A stretch of 64,000 nt of DNA from Marinobacter sp. S6332 (GCF_023016045.1 NZ_JALKAP010000005.1:124001-188000), one strand, 5' to 3'. Shown: positions 8,828-19,076, counted from the stretch's first letter. A program made the numbers and translations. The notes: generated by a model not told the origin, from the letters alone.

Positions 8828-9736
8828 CTAACTCTTGCTCTGATTTCCCTCTTCTTCTTGAACAATCCTCAGCAACGCCTTCGCGGCGTTACCCGGTTGC
8901 CGGCCGGTTAGTCCGATGCCGCCAAGAACCCGTGTAACCGAATTTCCAGCTTCCGTTCCTTTTGCCAGAACGCCTTCAAGCACTTTCAGGCTTTCATCTG
9001 CCATGCGGAGTGGTAATACGCTCCAGCCGAGGCCGACGCTGGTCATCATTTTTAGGGTTTCTAGGTAGTTGGTGGGCATTTGTGGGTTTAAGGGTAGGTT
9101 TGCCTCCAGAAATAGGCGGCTTACTACACGGTAGGTTGAGGTTGAGGTATCCGGTAGTAGGGCCGGGTGCTGTGCCAGGTCAGCGAGCTTGGGTGCTTTT
9201 ATTGCAGCTAGTGGGTGGTCGGTGCCCACTACAAAGGCCATGGGGTCGGGCCATTGGGCGAATACGTGGAAGCTTGCGGGCATGCTGTCGCTGAGGGTTA
9301 CGAAGGCCAGTTCGGCGTTGCGTTTGCGCATTTGTTCGTAGGCGGCGTCGGATTCCATGAACTGTAGGTTTATGGTTATCTGGGGGTATTCACGTTTGAA
9401 CCGTCTTAGCCATTTGGGTAGGTGATGAAGGCCTATGTGGTGGCTGGCGATGATGTGTAGCTCACCTTCCAGTAAGCCGGAGTCTGGCGAGAGGGCGATG
9501 CGGGCGTTATGTATTTCGTCGAGGATTTTGCGCGCGTGGGGCAGTAGTCGGCTTCCTGAGTCGGTGAGGCGGATTTGTCTTTGGCTTCGGTCGATGAGTG
9601 TTTCGCCAAGTTGGTTTTCTAGAGCTGCAAGCCGTTTGCTGATGGCGGGTTGGCTTAGGTGCAGTTGCTCCGCAGCCTCTGAAAAAGAGCCTTGGTCGAC
9701 GATGGTGATGAAGGCTTTGAGTGCGTTTGAGTCCAC
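8828..9736 (-). CDS. LysR-family transcriptional regulator
   Basis: A 302-residue LysR-type regulator. The N-terminal winged helix-turn-helix (FSEAAEQLHLSQPAISKRLAALE, about residues 17-39) is followed by the effector-binding domain. GTG 9736 is the best start because AGGA lies upstream and the protein then begins VDSNALKAF, as LysR proteins usually do; a TTG at 9766 is in frame. It is divergent from leuC, as in Pseudomonas, so control of leuCDB or of itself is likely by inference. The coding strand is unusually A+C-rich, the mirror of the G+T-rich plus strand that spans this region. Confidence 0.9.
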   Translation of the reverse strand: MDSNALKAFITIVDQGSFSEAAEQLHLSQPAISKRLAALENQLGETLIDRSQRQIRLTDSGSRLLPHARKILDEIHNARIALSPDSGLLEGELHIIASHHIGLHHLPKWLRRFKREYPQITINLQFMESDAAYEQMRKRNAELAFVTLSDSMPASFHVFAQWPDPMAFVVGTDHPLAAIKAPKLADLAQHPALLPDTSTSTYRVVSRLFLEANLPLNPQMPTNYLETLKMMTSVGLGWSVLPLRMADESLKVLEGVLAKGTEAGNSVTRVLGGIGLTGRQPGNAAKALLRIVQEEEGNQSKS

Positions 9737-9769
9737 GGTTTGTGTTCCTACGGTGTTTGTCAGCAAAGG

Positions 9770-9844
9770 CTATCGTATAACCGAACGGAATGCGATGAAT
9801 GATAAACATGAATTGCGGTTATGTTTTCTGTGGCTGTATGATAG
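9770..9844. promoter_or_regulatory. candidate LysR-type operator between the regulator and leuC
   Basis: Imperfect inverted repeat: CTATCGTATAACC at 9770-9782 against GGCTGTATGATAG at 9832-9844 (10 of 13 match). A second pair, ATAACCG 9777-9783 and CGGTTAT 9816-9822, lies inside it. LysR-type proteins bind such dyads in divergent promoter regions. The inner right arm overlaps the predicted leuC -35 box. Confidence 0.45.
9813..9842 (+). promoter_or_regulatory. predicted sigma-70 promoter of leuC
   Basis: TTGCGG at 9813-9818, an 18-base spacer and TATGAT at 9837-9842 form a plausible -35/-10 pair. It would give a leader of about 65 bases before leuC. I see no leucine-rich leader peptide there. 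Confidence 0.5.
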
Positions 9845-9914
9845 GTGCAAGATTTAGGCTGAATAGCCATAGATAGCACTAAAAAAATGTACCTCCAGAG
9901 AGTGAGAGAGAATC

Positions 9915-11333
9915 ATGGCGGGTAAGACCTTATACGATAAGTTGTGGGACGATCATTTGGTCAAGCAGCGGGACGATGGTTCGGCGCTGATTTATATTGA
10001 TCGTCAGTTGTTGCACGAAGTAACTTCACCGCAGGCCTTTGAGGGTCTGCGCTTGGCTAATCGCAAGCCGTGGCGCATTGATGCCAATTTGGCAACCCCA
10101 GACCACAACGTTCCGACTACAGATCGAGCGAAGGGTATTGAGGGCATTGTTGATCCGGTATCTCGTATTCAGGTAGAAACACTGGGCAAGAACTGCGACG
10201 AGTTCGGTATTCTTGAATTCAAGATCATGGATCAGCGTCAGGGGATTGTGCACGTTATTGGACCAGAGCAGGGCGCAACGCTGCCGGGAATGACCATTGT
10301 GTGCGGTGATTCCCATACGTCCACTCACGGTGCATTTGGTTGCCTTGCCCACGGCATAGGTACATCCGAAGTTGAGCATGTGCTGGCAACCCAGTGTTTG
10401 GTGCAGCAGAAGATGAAGAACATGCTGGTGAAGGTAAACGGCCAGCTCGGCAAGGGTGTTACCGGCAAAGATGTTGTACTGGCTATCATCGGTAAGATTG
10501 GTACCGCTGGCGGCACTGGCCACGCTATCGAGTTTGGTGGTGAGGCGATTCAGAGCTTGAGCATGGAAGGTCGTATGACCATTTGTAATATGGCCATTGA
10601 AGCCGGTGCTCGGGTGGGTATGGTTGCTGTAGATGGCACGACCATCGATTATGTGAAAGGTCGGCCTTTCTCTCCTACGGGCGAAACCTGGGATGCCGCC
10701 GTTAAATATTGGCGCACGTTGCACAGTGATTTGGATGCTGAGTTCGACAAGATTGTTGAGTTGGACGGCGCGGAAATCATGCCGCAGGTAAGTTGGGGAA
10801 CTTCTCCGGAGATGGTTGCGGATGTTACAGGTAATGTGCCAGACCCAGCCAAAGAAGAGGACCCCATTAAGCGCGAAGGCATCGAACGTGCCCTCAAGTA
10901 CATGGGCTTGCAAGCAAATCAGGCAATCACAGACATAATGCTCGATAGGGTCTTTATCGGTTCCTGCACCAACAGCCGCATTGAAGATCTGCGTGAGGCC
11001 GCGTCTGTAGTGAAAGGACGTAAGGTTGCGAATAGCTTGAAGCAGGCGATGGTTGTTCCGGGTTCCGGTTTGGTGAAGGCACAGGCGGAAGCCGAAGGTC
11101 TTGATCAGGTGTTCATTGATGCCGGCCTCGAGTGGCGCGACCCAGGCTGTTCCATGTGTCTGGCTATGAATGCCGACAAGTTGGGGCAGGGTGAGCACTG
11201 TGCTTCAACGTCTAACCGTAACTTTGAGGGCCGTCAGGGATTCGGGGGTCGGACACACTTGGTGAGCCCTGCCATGGCAGCCGCCGCCGCAATCGCCGGT
11301 CACTTTGTTGATGTTCGCGAATTGCTGAACTGA
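9915..11333 (+). CDS. leuC: 3-isopropylmalate dehydratase large subunit
   Basis: With LeuD it isomerises 2-isopropylmalate to 3-isopropylmalate in leucine synthesis. The 472-residue aconitase-family subunit has the three [4Fe-4S] ligands: Cys 351 in GSCTNSR, and Cys 412 and Cys 415 in [16 protein letters not shown] near residue 134 is also typical. Start ATG 9915, with GAGAGAG upstream. leuD follows after 21 bases. Confidence 0.97.
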   Translation: MAGKTLYDKLWDDHLVKQRDDGSALIYIDRQLLHEVTSPQAFEGLRLANRKPWRIDANLATPDHNVPTTDRAKGIEGIVDPVSRIQVETLGKNCDEFGILEFKIMDQRQGIVHVIGPEQGATLPGMTIVCGDSHTSTHGAFGCLAHGIGTSEVEHVLATQCLVQQKMKNMLVKVNGQLGKGVTGKDVVLAIIGKIGTAGGTGHAIEFGGEAIQSLSMEGRMTICNMAIEAGARVGMVAVDGTTIDYVKGRPFSPTGETWDAAVKYWRTLHSDLDAEFDKIVELDGAEIMPQVSWGTSPEMVADVTGNVPDPAKEEDPIKREGIERALKYMGLQANQAITDIMLDRVFIGSCTNSRIEDLREAASVVKGRKVANSLKQAMVVPGSGLVKAQAEAEGLDQVFIDAGLEWRDPGCSMCLAMNADKLGQGEHCASTSNRNFEGRQGFGGRTHLVSPAMAAAAAIAGHFVDVRELLN

Positions 11334-11354
11334 GCCACAGGAGAGAACAGAACC

Positions 11355-12002
11355 ATGCGCGCATTTACGCAACACCAAGGCATTGTTGCCCCCATGGACC
11401 GTTCCAATGTGGATACGGACATGATTATTCCCAAGCAGTTTTTGAAATCCATCAAGCGTACGGGCTTTGGCCCCAATCTGTTTGATGAGCTGCGCTATCT
11501 CGACGAAGGTAAGCCGGATCAAGACAGCTCCCAGCGCCCGCTGAACCCGGACTTTGTGCTCAATCAGCCCCGTTATAAGGGCGCTAGCGTACTTTTGGCT
11601 AGAAGTAATTTTGGTTGTGGCTCAAGTCGCGAGCATGCTCCCTGGGCACTTGATGATTACGGTTTTCGGGTTGTTATCGCTCCGAGCTTTGCCGATATTT
11701 TCTATAATAACTGCTTTAAGAATGGCTTGTTACCTATTGTTCTTGATGAAAAAATTGTTGATCAGTTGTTCCAAGAAGCTGAGAGCTCGGAAGGCTATAA
11801 GCTGACAGTAGATCTGGAGGCGAAAACCGTGGTCACGCCGTCTGGCGAGTCGTTCGGCTTTGATGTGGATGATTTTCGTCGTCACTGCTTGTTGCATGGC
11901 CTCGACGATATTGGCGTAACTCTGGAAGACGCAGAACTGATCAAATCCTATGAAGATCAGCGCCGCCAAACAGCTCCTTGGCTATTTGGCGCTGGTCAGT
12001 AG
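11355..12002 (+). CDS. leuD: 3-isopropylmalate dehydratase small subunit
   Basis: Partner of LeuC; it carries the swivelling domain that recognises the substrate. The 215-residue product contains [13 protein letters not shown] near the N-terminus and [13 protein letters not shown] near residue 90, both family hallmarks. AGGAGAG lies just before the ATG at 11355. The gap to leuB is 122 bases and contains a hairpin. Confidence 0.97.
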   Translation: MRAFTQHQGIVAPMDRSNVDTDMIIPKQFLKSIKRTGFGPNLFDELRYLDEGKPDQDSSQRPLNPDFVLNQPRYKGASVLLARSNFGCGSSREHAPWALDDYGFRVVIAPSFADIFYNNCFKNGLLPIVLDEKIVDQLFQEAESSEGYKLTVDLEAKTVVTPSGESFGFDVDDFRRHCLLHGLDDIGVTLEDAELIKSYEDQRRQTAPWLFGAGQ

Positions 12003-12042
12003 GCTGCGCTCCGGTGAACTGCTGAGATATAGACCCCATTAA

Positions 12043-12068
12043 GCCGGGTGCGTGAATCGTCACCCGGC
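12043..12068 (+). repeat. intergenic hairpin between leuD and leuB
   Basis: GCCGGGTG at 12043-12050 pairs perfectly with CACCCGGC at 12061-12068 across a 10-base loop. No run of T follows, so it is unlikely to be a strong intrinsic terminator. It could stabilise the upstream message or cause partial termination. Confidence 0.45.
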
Positions 12069-12124
12069 GATAGTTAATCCGCCGTGCCAAAATGGTCCGG
12101 TTTACCAAGATTTGGAAGCTCATT

Positions 12125-13198
12125 ATGTCTAGAAATGTACTTCTTCTACCAGGCGACGGCATAGGCCCTGAAATCGTTGCGGAAGCCGAAAAAATCCTGC
12201 ACGCCATTAATGAAAAATTTGATCTAAAGCTAACGTTTAATACCGGTCTCGTTGGTGGAGCTGCGTTGGACGAAGCGGATAATCCCTTGCCGGATGAGAC
12301 GCTTGATATGGCCCGCAAGGCCGATGCGATTTTGCTGGGCGCCGTAGGGGGGCCAAAGTGGGATAGCCTTCCTATGGCAAAACGTCCCGAGAAGGGGCTG
12401 CTTGGCTTGCGCTCGAATCTGAAGCTGTTTGCCAACCTGCGCCCGGCTATTCTGTACCCGCAACTTGCGTCTGCATCCTCCCTCAAGCCCGAGGTGGTTT
12501 CGGGTCTGGATATTATGATTGTGCGTGAGCTCACAGGTGGTATCTACTTTGGCCAGCCGCGCGGTGTTCGTCAGCTCGAAAGCGGCGAGCGTCAGGGCTA
12601 CAATACCTATGCCTATACAGAGTCTGAAATTCGCCGCATCGGCCGGGTTGGGTTTGAGGCGGCGCAGCAGCGTGGCAAAAAATTATGCTCCGTAGACAAA
12701 GCCAATGTTCTTGAAGTGACCGTTTTGTGGCGTGAAATCATGAACGAGTTGCAGAGTGAATATCCGGATGTAGAACTATCCCACATGTACGTGGATAACG
12801 CGGCAATGCAGCTGGTTCGTGCACCTAAGCAGTTCGACGTGATTGTGACTGGAAACATGTTTGGTGATATTCTTTCAGACGAAGCAGCCATGCTCACAGG
12901 TTCTATTGGCATGTTGCCGTCAGCATCGCTGAATTCTGAGAAGCAGGGTATGTATGAGCCTTGCCATGGGTCGGCGCCAGATATAGCTGGCAAAGGTATT
13001 GCCAATCCGCTTGCTACAATTATCAGTGCGGCCATGATGTTGCGGTACAGTCTTGATGAAGAGAAGGCTGCGGCGGCCATTGAGGCGGCTGTGAACAAGG
13101 TACTGGATCAGGGGTTGCGCACGGCAGATATTATGTCGGAAGGCGGCACCCGGGTTTCTACCCGCGAAATGGGTGATGCGGTACTGGCTGCTCTGTAA
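12125..13198 (+). CDS. leuB: 3-isopropylmalate dehydrogenase
   Basis: NAD-dependent oxidative decarboxylation of 3-isopropylmalate in leucine synthesis. The 357-residue product begins [16 protein letters not shown] and carries the metal- and substrate-site segment [25 protein letters not shown] in two overlapping family motifs, plus [21 protein letters not shown] 12125 is chosen over the upstream in-frame GTG/ATG codons because of GGAAG six bases before it and the usual N-terminus. asd follows in the same direction after 112 bases. Confidence 0.97.
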   Translation: MSRNVLLLPGDGIGPEIVAEAEKILHAINEKFDLKLTFNTGLVGGAALDEADNPLPDETLDMARKADAILLGAVGGPKWDSLPMAKRPEKGLLGLRSNLKLFANLRPAILYPQLASASSLKPEVVSGLDIMIVRELTGGIYFGQPRGVRQLESGERQGYNTYAYTESEIRRIGRVGFEAAQQRGKKLCSVDKANVLEVTVLWREIMNELQSEYPDVELSHMYVDNAAMQLVRAPKQFDVIVTGNMFGDILSDEAAMLTGSIGMLPSASLNSEKQGMYEPCHGSAPDIAGKGIANPLATIISAAMMLRYSLDEEKAAAAIEAAVNKVLDQGLRTADIMSEGGTRVSTREMGDAVLAAL

Positions 13199-13210
13199 TT
13201 TACAATACCA

Positions 13211-13241
13211 CCCGACAGCAACACGATGCGGTTGCTGCGGG
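13211..13241 (+). repeat. intergenic hairpin between leuB and asd
   Basis: CAGCAAC 13216-13222 pairs with GTTGCTG 13231-13237. The stem extends by CCCG/CGGG with one bulged A, for about 11 pairs. No T-run follows on the plus strand, so its role as a terminator is doubtful. Confidence 0.4.
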
Positions 13242-13310
13242 ATCATTCACCCTGTCCCAGCCAGCGATAAAGGTTGAGGGCGGGCATAACGCGAGGTTCA
13301 AAGGTCGCAC

Positions 13311-14426
13311 ATGAAGCGAGTTGGACTTGTAGGTTGGCGCGGCATGGTGGGCTCAGTGCTCATGCAGCGTATGCGCGAAGAAAACGATTTTGCTGATATC
13401 GAACCGGTATTTTTCACCACATCTCAGGCTGGTCAGCCAGCTCCGGATGTGGGCAAAGACGGCGTGCCGCCTTTGCAGGATGCTTTCGATATCGAAACTC
13501 TTAAAACTCTGGATGTGGTTTTGACATGTCAGGGTGGCGATTACACAAGCGCGGTTTATCAGAAGCTGCGCGATTCAGGCTGGCAAGGTTACTGGATTGA
13601 TGCGGCATCTTCGCTGCGCATGGCGGATCATTCCGTTATTGTTTTGGATCCGGTGAACCGCAACGTAATTGATGCAGCCCTTGATAAAGGCGTTAAAGAC
13701 TACATCGGTGGTAACTGCACTGTAAGTTTGATGATGCTGGCTCTGGGTGGTTTGCTGGAGCAAGATCTGATTGAGTGGGTGTCGCCCATGACTTATCAGG
13801 CAGCTTCTGGTTCCGGTGCGCAAAACATGCGTGAATTGCTTAACCAAATGGGTGAGCTGAACCGCAGTGTTAGTGACGAGCTGGCTAGCCCGTCTTCTGC
13901 GATTTTGGACATCGACCGCAAGATTACTGAAACCATGCGCTCTGATGGTTTTCCGACCGAGCACTTCCAAGTTCCTCTGGCTGGCAGCCTGATACCGTTT
14001 ATCGATAAGCAACTTGATAACGGTATGAGCAAAGAAGAGTGGAAGGCAGGTGTTGAGACCAATAAAATTCTTGGTCGCTCAGATAATCCGATTCCAATTG
14101 ACGGAATCTGTGTGCGAATTGGCGCCATGCGTTCCCACAGTCAGGCGCTCACGATCAAGCTCAAGAAAGACCTAACGGTTGCAGAAATTGAGTCGATTCT
14201 GGCAAACGCCAACGACTGGGTGAAAGTCATACCGAATGATCGTGATGCAACCATCGAAGAGCTGACGCCTGCCAAGGTAACAGGCACCCTGAGTGTGCCC
14301 ATAGGGCGCATCAGAAAGCTCGCTATGGGGCCAGAGTACATTTCTGCGTTCACCGTAGGTGATCAGCTGCTATGGGGTGCTGCTGAGCCTCTGCGCCGTA
14401 TGTTACGGATATTGCAGGCGCGTTAA
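13311..14426 (+). CDS. asd: aspartate-semialdehyde dehydrogenase
   Basis: Converts aspartyl phosphate to aspartate semialdehyde, the branch point to lysine, diaminopimelate, threonine and methionine. The 371-residue product is of the gammaproteobacterial long type: [18 protein letters not shown] binds [14 protein letters not shown] carries the catalytic Cys 136, and RSHSQALT near residue 275 holds the active-site His. Start ATG 13311. The leuB-asd-fimV order is as in Pseudomonas. A strong terminator follows. Confidence 0.97.
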   Translation: MKRVGLVGWRGMVGSVLMQRMREENDFADIEPVFFTTSQAGQPAPDVGKDGVPPLQDAFDIETLKTLDVVLTCQGGDYTSAVYQKLRDSGWQGYWIDAASSLRMADHSVIVLDPVNRNVIDAALDKGVKDYIGGNCTVSLMMLALGGLLEQDLIEWVSPMTYQAASGSGAQNMRELLNQMGELNRSVSDELASPSSAILDIDRKITETMRSDGFPTEHFQVPLAGSLIPFIDKQLDNGMSKEEWKAGVETNKILGRSDNPIPIDGICVRIGAMRSHSQALTIKLKKDLTVAEIESILANANDWVKVIPNDRDATIEELTPAKVTGTLSVPIGRIRKLAMGPEYISAFTVGDQLLWGAAEPLRRMLRILQAR

Positions 14427-14484
14427 GAAATGTTACACAGAGGCAATTAATGCCAACTGTGTCCGGTTTCAGAAAGCCGGTTAG

Positions 14485-14523
14485 GGGGCGGAGGCTGATT
14501 TCAGGCTCCGCCCCTGTTATTTT
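14485..14523 (+). terminator. intrinsic terminator after asd
   Basis: GGGGCGGAG 14485-14493 pairs with CTCCGCCCC 14506-14514. CTGA/TCAG extends the stem inward past one mismatch. TGTTATTTT follows. Confidence 0.8.
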
Positions 14524-14586
14524 CAGGAACACTAGTGGGTTCCGCGCAACTGATAAAAAAATGGTGCAAGGAATGCGGCTGATTGA

Positions 14587-14608
14587 TTGATAAAAGAGGT
14601 TTTATCAA
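14587..14608. repeat. A/T-rich palindrome upstream of fimV
   Basis: TTGATAAAA 14587-14595 and TTTTATCAA 14600-14608 are perfect complements around GAGG. The stem is AT-rich and no gene end is near, so a protein-binding operator for fimV is more likely than a terminator. This is inference only. Confidence 0.4.
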
Positions 14609-14747
14609 CAATACTTGCCAAACTGAACGTTAAAGTTTCGACAGCTTCGACACATTAAATCTGAAGTATCCAGACGAAAGTCACCTCACCTCGTTCGGTG
14701 CTGTGTATAAAACGGTATCGAATAACGGAGACTGGAAAGGAAAAAGC

Positions 14748-17700
14748 ATGAAGGTACGCAAGCTTGCGGTTGCACTGGCTCTGGCGGGAGGGCTCGGGTC
14801 CGGGGTTGCTCAAGCCCTCGGGCTGGGTGAAATTGAACTTCAGTCCTATCTGAACGAACCCATGGAAGCAGAGATTGTTCTGCCGCAAAGTCGGGGTGTA
14901 GCTCCCGGTGATGTGTTTGTGAACATAGCTCCGGAAATGGCTTATCAGAGACTGGGTCTGCAGCGAAGCCCATTTGTAGGGAAACTCCGTTTTAACGTGG
15001 TTACAGGCGCCGATGGCAGCCTGATGGTGAATGTAACCTCCCGGGAACCCCTACGAGAGCCATATCTTAACTTCTTGCTTGAATTAACCTGGCCCAACGG
15101 CCGGTTAATGCGTGAATACGCAGTTTTGGTAGACCCCCCCATTTACGCCGAAGAGTCCGGTGTGTCTGAACAGGTGCGTGCTCCTTCAGCACAAGCCCGA
15201 ACAACTGCTCCAGCCCGCAGTGTCGAATCCGCTCGCCGACAGTCTAGTGCAGAGCAGGCGCAGAGCCGTGGCTACGGATCAGATACTTTTGGCCCTACGA
15301 GTGCAAACGACACGCTTTGGACCATCGCCTCTGCAGTTCGGCCAGACAACAGCCTCTCTATGCAGCAGGTTATGCTTGCCTTGCAGGATCTGAATCCCGA
15401 TGCGTTCATTGGCAATAACATTAATCGGCTCAAACGAGGTCAGGTGCTGCGTGTTCCAACCGCAGATCAGATCCGCGACCGTAGCCGTGCAGAGGCAACC
15501 CGTGCGGTAGCCCAGCAGAATCAAGAATTCCAGCAACCCAAACGCACCGTGGATGCTACGCCTGCACAGCCTTCTAGAACTGGCGCAGCTGGCCAAGCTT
15601 CCGCGGGTGGCGACGAGCTCAAACTGCTGGTCGCGGATGATACCGGCAGTCGCAGTGAGACCGATGGTGGCTCTGCTGGTGGTGATGGCAAGCTTCCCGG
15701 TGGGGTTGATGCTGGTGCCGCAGTTGCAATGGAAGAACTCGAAAGCACTCGGCGTGAGAACGAAGAACTTAACACTCGAGTTGACGATCTTCAGGATCAG
15801 GTACAAACACTGCAACGTTTGCTGGAACTCAAAAATAGCCAGTTAGCAGAGATTCAGCAAGGAGCCGAGGTTGGCGGTTCAGCACCTAATCAAGTAGAGC
15901 CGGGTTCTGAGCTTGCTGATTCCGCTACAGATACAGGTGAAGCCACCACAGATTCTGAATTGGCAGAAGCCACTCCCGATGCTGCGGCCCCCATGGCAGA
16001 GACGGAACCAAAAGAGACTGGTGACCCCGTTGTCGAAGATGGTGCTGCGGAGACAGCAGAGGTGCCCGCCGAGCCCGGTACCGAAGAGGTTGCATCTGAC
16101 GAATCAGATGTTACGGGTATGGAAGATGCTTCTGATGCAGAAGCTGCCGGTGAAGAGGCCGAAGTTACGGAAATGGCCCCCGAGACTCTGCCTGCTGACG
16201 ATATGGCTGATGCCGAGCAGGATATGGATTCTGCAGGAAGCGACGCTGCCCCGGTGGCGGCCGCACAGCCAGAGCAGCCCGCAAAACCAGAGGTACCTCA
16301 AACCAAGCCTAAACCTCAGCCAATTGCTGATAAGGGCTTCCCGGGTAATGTGATTGACGCGATTGCTAATAACACCCTGTACCAGATCGCTCTTGGGGGG
16401 GGTTTGGTTATTTTGTTACTGGTTCTTTTGCTCCTGGCCCGACGCAACGCGAACCGCGAGAAAGAGTTTTATGAGCAGCTCAACAGTGAATCTGACGGGT
16501 CTGAGGATACCTTTGATCTGAGTCTGGATGACGATGAGCTAGCGCAGAGCGATGGTAATAGCGACGCTCTGGAGGAAGCTGATACATACATAGCCTACGG
16601 TCGTTATGATCAGGCGACGCAGGTTCTGGAAGCAGCTATCTCCCGTGAACCAAGCCGCACAGATCTACGCCTAAAGCTTCTAGCTGTCTACGCTGACAAC
16701 CAAGAGCGCGACTCCTTCGAGAAGCAGTTTGGTGAAATCGAGACGCTAGGCGATGACGAGGCGCTTGCGCAGGCGAATGAACTTCGAACCCGTCTGGAGG
16801 AAGCTGAATCAATGCCTAGCATTGATGACCTAGAGTCTCAGCTTCGTTCCGGTTCGTCCTTATCTGATGAGCTCGTGGCAGATCAATATGATGCTGGCCG
16901 CGAAGATCAGGTTGAGAACGAGTTCGGTGATTTTGACTCGGATTTGTCCGACTTTGATTCCGAAACCGTTGAAGATGCAGAAAGCGCTGCTGACGCCCCG
17001 GCTGACGGGGAAGTGAGTGAGGAAGAAAAGAACGAGTCAGATGATCTGATCGAATACGATCTGTCAGGGCTGGAGTTGCCGAAAGCCAAAGACGAAGTAG
17101 CAGATCTGCCGGAATCGGACGTTACAGACTCGGAGCAAACATCTGAGCCTGATCTTTTGGACGAGGAGAGCGACTTTTCTTCTCTCGAGATAGATCTCGA
17201 TGATTCGGAAGACTCTGTTGCGGAATCTCTTGATGAATCTCTCGAAGATTCTGATCTGGACGAATCGGCAGAGAAATCATTGGAAGAGTCCCTCGGTGAG
17301 CTTGATGAGCTATCAGGTTTCGAACTAAATGATGAGTTTGAATCAGGGACCTCACTCGATGAGCTGGAAAATGAGTTAGAAAGTGAAGCTGAAAGTAAGC
17401 TAGATAGCGATCTGGAAGACGAGGATATAGAAAGCTCAGACCTTGATGCTTTGGATGAGTCTTTCTTGGATGAACTCGATGCGGAGCTGGATAAGGTCGC
17501 TGGCGAAGAGGAAGAGCTTGGCGGTTCTGAGATGGAAGAATCCACTCTGGATGATCTTGAATTGGATGTCTCCGATGAAGATCTAGCATTGATGGAAGAG
17601 TTCTCGGATTCAGCAGACTCAGCCAATGCCGGTCTAGAAGATAAAGAGCCATCTCTGGATGATTTGGATGACGAGCTGGGACTTGATGACGCGCTCTCAG

Positions 17701-18056
17701 AAGACGTTGACGACTCTTTGTCGAACGTTGACGACTCTGTTCTGGACGTAAATGGTTCTCTTGCTGACGCTGATGGCTCTCTCCCGGATGAAGATTTGCC
17801 GGTAGCGTCTGACGAAGTGAAGGAAGAGGCGTCAAAATCGCTGCTTGCTGATATCGATGAAGATGATATCGGTGACGATGATGACTTCGATTTCCTCGCC
17901 GGCACTGACGAGGCCGCAACTAAGCTTGACCTGGCGCGAGCCTATATTGAGATGGGCGACAGTGACGGAGCCCGTGACATTCTGGAAGAAGTTGCCCTTG
18001 AGGGTGATGACGGACAGAAAGCGGAAGCTCAGGATCTGCTTAAAAAACTGTCCTAA
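14748..18056 (+). CDS. fimV: FimV-family polar hub protein
   Basis: Inner-membrane, peptidoglycan-binding polar organiser needed for type IV pilus function and twitching in Pseudomonas (HubP in Vibrio). The 1102-residue product has a signal peptide (MKVRKLAVALALAGG), the conserved FimV N-terminal domain (GEIELQSYLNEPMEAEI onward), a LysM-like domain at ~187-245, a coiled coil at ~329-370, an acidic Ala/Glu-rich stretch and one membrane helix at ~545-566. After the helix come a TPR-like region, a long Asp/Glu/Ser/Leu-rich region (~720-1050) and the C-terminal FimV domain (KLDLARAYIEMGDSDGARDILEEV). ATG 14748 has GGAAAGG upstream. The acidic repeats produce long open frames on the other strand, which are shadows. 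Confidence 0.95.
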   Translation: MKVRKLAVALALAGGLGSGVAQALGLGEIELQSYLNEPMEAEIVLPQSRGVAPGDVFVNIAPEMAYQRLGLQRSPFVGKLRFNVVTGADGSLMVNVTSREPLREPYLNFLLELTWPNGRLMREYAVLVDPPIYAEESGVSEQVRAPSAQARTTAPARSVESARRQSSAEQAQSRGYGSDTFGPTSANDTLWTIASAVRPDNSLSMQQVMLALQDLNPDAFIGNNINRLKRGQVLRVPTADQIRDRSRAEATRAVAQQNQEFQQPKRTVDATPAQPSRTGAAGQASAGGDELKLLVADDTGSRSETDGGSAGGDGKLPGGVDAGAAVAMEELESTRRENEELNTRVDDLQDQVQTLQRLLELKNSQLAEIQQGAEVGGSAPNQVEPGSELADSATDTGEATTDSELAEATPDAAAPMAETEPKETGDPVVEDGAAETAEVPAEPGTEEVASDESDVTGMEDASDAEAAGEEAEVTEMAPETLPADDMADAEQDMDSAGSDAAPVAAAQPEQPAKPEVPQTKPKPQPIADKGFPGNVIDAIANNTLYQIALGGGLVILLLVLLLLARRNANREKEFYEQLNSESDGSEDTFDLSLDDDELAQSDGNSDALEEADTYIAYGRYDQATQVLEAAISREPSRTDLRLKLLAVYADNQERDSFEKQFGEIETLGDDEALAQANELRTRLEEAESMPSIDDLESQLRSGSSLSDELVADQYDAGREDQVENEFGDFDSDLSDFDSETVEDAESAADAPADGEVSEEEKNESDDLIEYDLSGLELPKAKDEVADLPESDVTDSEQTSEPDLLDEESDFSSLEIDLDDSEDSVAESLDESLEDSDLDESAEKSLEESLGELDELSGFELNDEFESGTSLDELENELESEAESKLDSDLEDEDIESSDLDALDESFLDELDAELDKVAGEEEELGGSEMEESTLDDLELDVSDEDLALMEEFSDSADSANAGLEDKEPSLDDLDDELGLDDALSEDVDDSLSNVDDSVLDVNGSLADADGSLPDEDLPVASDEVKEEASKSLLADIDEDDIGDDDDFDFLAGTDEAATKLDLARAYIEMGDSDGARDILEEVALEGDDGQKAEAQDLLKKLS

Positions 18057-18084
18057 TCCGTTATAATCGTTTAATTAAGGCAGC

Positions 18085-18137
18085 AAGCGCTGACTGACGC
18101 CGGGGAGTTCCCCGGTAGCAGTCGGCGCTTTGTTTTT
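18085..18137 (+). terminator. intrinsic terminator after fimV
   Basis: Outer stem 18085-18094 with 18121-18130 (one G-U pair) encloses a six-pair inner stem, CCGGGG-AGTT-CCCCGG (18100-18115). TTTGTTTTT ends at 18137. It separates fimV from truA. Confidence 0.85.
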
Positions 18138-18164
18138 ACAGCAACATACTTTCCGGATTTACAT

Positions 18165-19076
18165 TTGTTTCTCTACCCTCAGGAACTCACAACGGATAAT
18201 GCCATCGGCGCCGGGCGTGTTGCTTTGGCTTTCGAGTACGATGGCCGGAGTTTTCACGGCTGGCAATTGCAGAAATCCGGCGTTCGCTCGGTAGAAGCAG
18301 AGCTTACAAAAGCTGTTGAGAAAGTTGCGGATCATAAAGTTAACCTCGTGTGTGCGGGCCGAACGGATACCGGAGTGCACGCGAGTTATCAGGTCGCGCA
18401 TTTTGAAACTTCAGCCATTCGACCGCTCCGTTCATGGGTTATGGGTATTAACACCGCTCTGCCATTTGATATCGCTGTGCATTGGGCAGGGAATGCCCGC
18501 GAGGACTTCCACGCGCGCTTTTCTGCTGTGTACCGACGCTACCGCTATGTTATCTATAACAGCCCCGTGCGCCCCGGTATCCAAAGAGGCCAGGTAAGCT
18601 GGACGTTTCGCAAACTGGATGCCGAGCTAATGCATGAAGCCGCCCAAGCATTGGTCGGGGAGCATGATTTTTCTTCGTTCCGTGCTGCTGGCTGTCAATC
18701 CCGAACGCCAATACGCTTCCTCGAGCAAATAAAGGTAACCCGGAAAGCGAACTTCGTCGTAATTGATGTGCAGGCCAATGCGTTTCTGCACCACATGGTT
18801 CGAAATATCGCTGGGGCTCTTATGGCTGTAGGCGCTGGAAATAAGCCGTCATGCTGGATTCACGACATTTTGCTTGCAAAGGATCGCAGGCTAGCTGGCG
18901 TAACCGCAGCGCCCCACGGTTTGTATCTGGTGGACGTTGGTTACCCTGAGGGCCTCGGCATACCTGCCGCTGAATGCGGACCAGGTTTTCTGAGACCTTG
19001 GTTCAGCCCGTCAGAAAACAGGCCGGTTCACCCAACTCACATTCACCCGAAACAGAAGCCGGTAGAAGTATCATGA
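18165..19076 (+). CDS. truA: tRNA pseudouridine(38-40) synthase
   Basis: Makes pseudouridine at positions 38-40 of the tRNA anticodon arm. The product is ~303 residues, with [12 protein letters not shown] near the N-terminus and the catalytic Asp 68 in [11 protein letters not shown]. The start is uncertain: no ATG or GTG lies before the conserved core, so TTG 18165 is the best choice although its ribosome-binding site is weak. The stop overlaps the trpF ATG (ATGA), which implies translational coupling. The C-terminal ~35 residues are Pro/His-rich and look disordered. Confidence 0.92.
   Translation: MFLYPQELTTDNAIGAGRVALAFEYDGRSFHGWQLQKSGVRSVEAELTKAVEKVADHKVNLVCAGRTDTGVHASYQVAHFETSAIRPLRSWVMGINTALPFDIAVHWAGNAREDFHARFSAVYRRYRYVIYNSPVRPGIQRGQVSWTFRKLDAELMHEAAQALVGEHDFSSFRAAGCQSRTPIRFLEQIKVTRKANFVVIDVQANAFLHHMVRNIAGALMAVGAGNKPSCWIHDILLAKDRRLAGVTAAPHGLYLVDVGYPEGLGIPAAECGPGFLRPWFSPSENRPVHPTHIHPKQKPVEVS

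Larger units (their letters stand above)
14427..14747 (+). other. asd-fimV intergenic region (321 nt)
   Basis: It holds the asd terminator at 14485-14523 and a short palindrome at 14587-14608. The rest is probably the fimV promoter and leader. I see no convincing open reading frame. TTGCCA at 14615 is a possible -35 element, but no matching -10 box stands out. Confidence 0.6.

Noticed and set aside
9849..9914. Leucine leader peptide and attenuator before leuC
   Set aside because: No short frame with repeated Leu codons and no terminator hairpin in the leader.
10026..11198. Open frame of 390 codons on the minus strand inside leuC
   Set aside because: leuC is complete with all cluster ligands. 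The reverse frame shows no family motif and no ribosome-binding site.
16907..17905. Open frame of 332 codons on the minus strand inside fimV
   Set aside because: It is a by-product of the Asp/Glu/Ser-rich repeats of FimV; its translation is mostly Ser and it has no recognisable domain. Another at 17122-17919 is the same effect.
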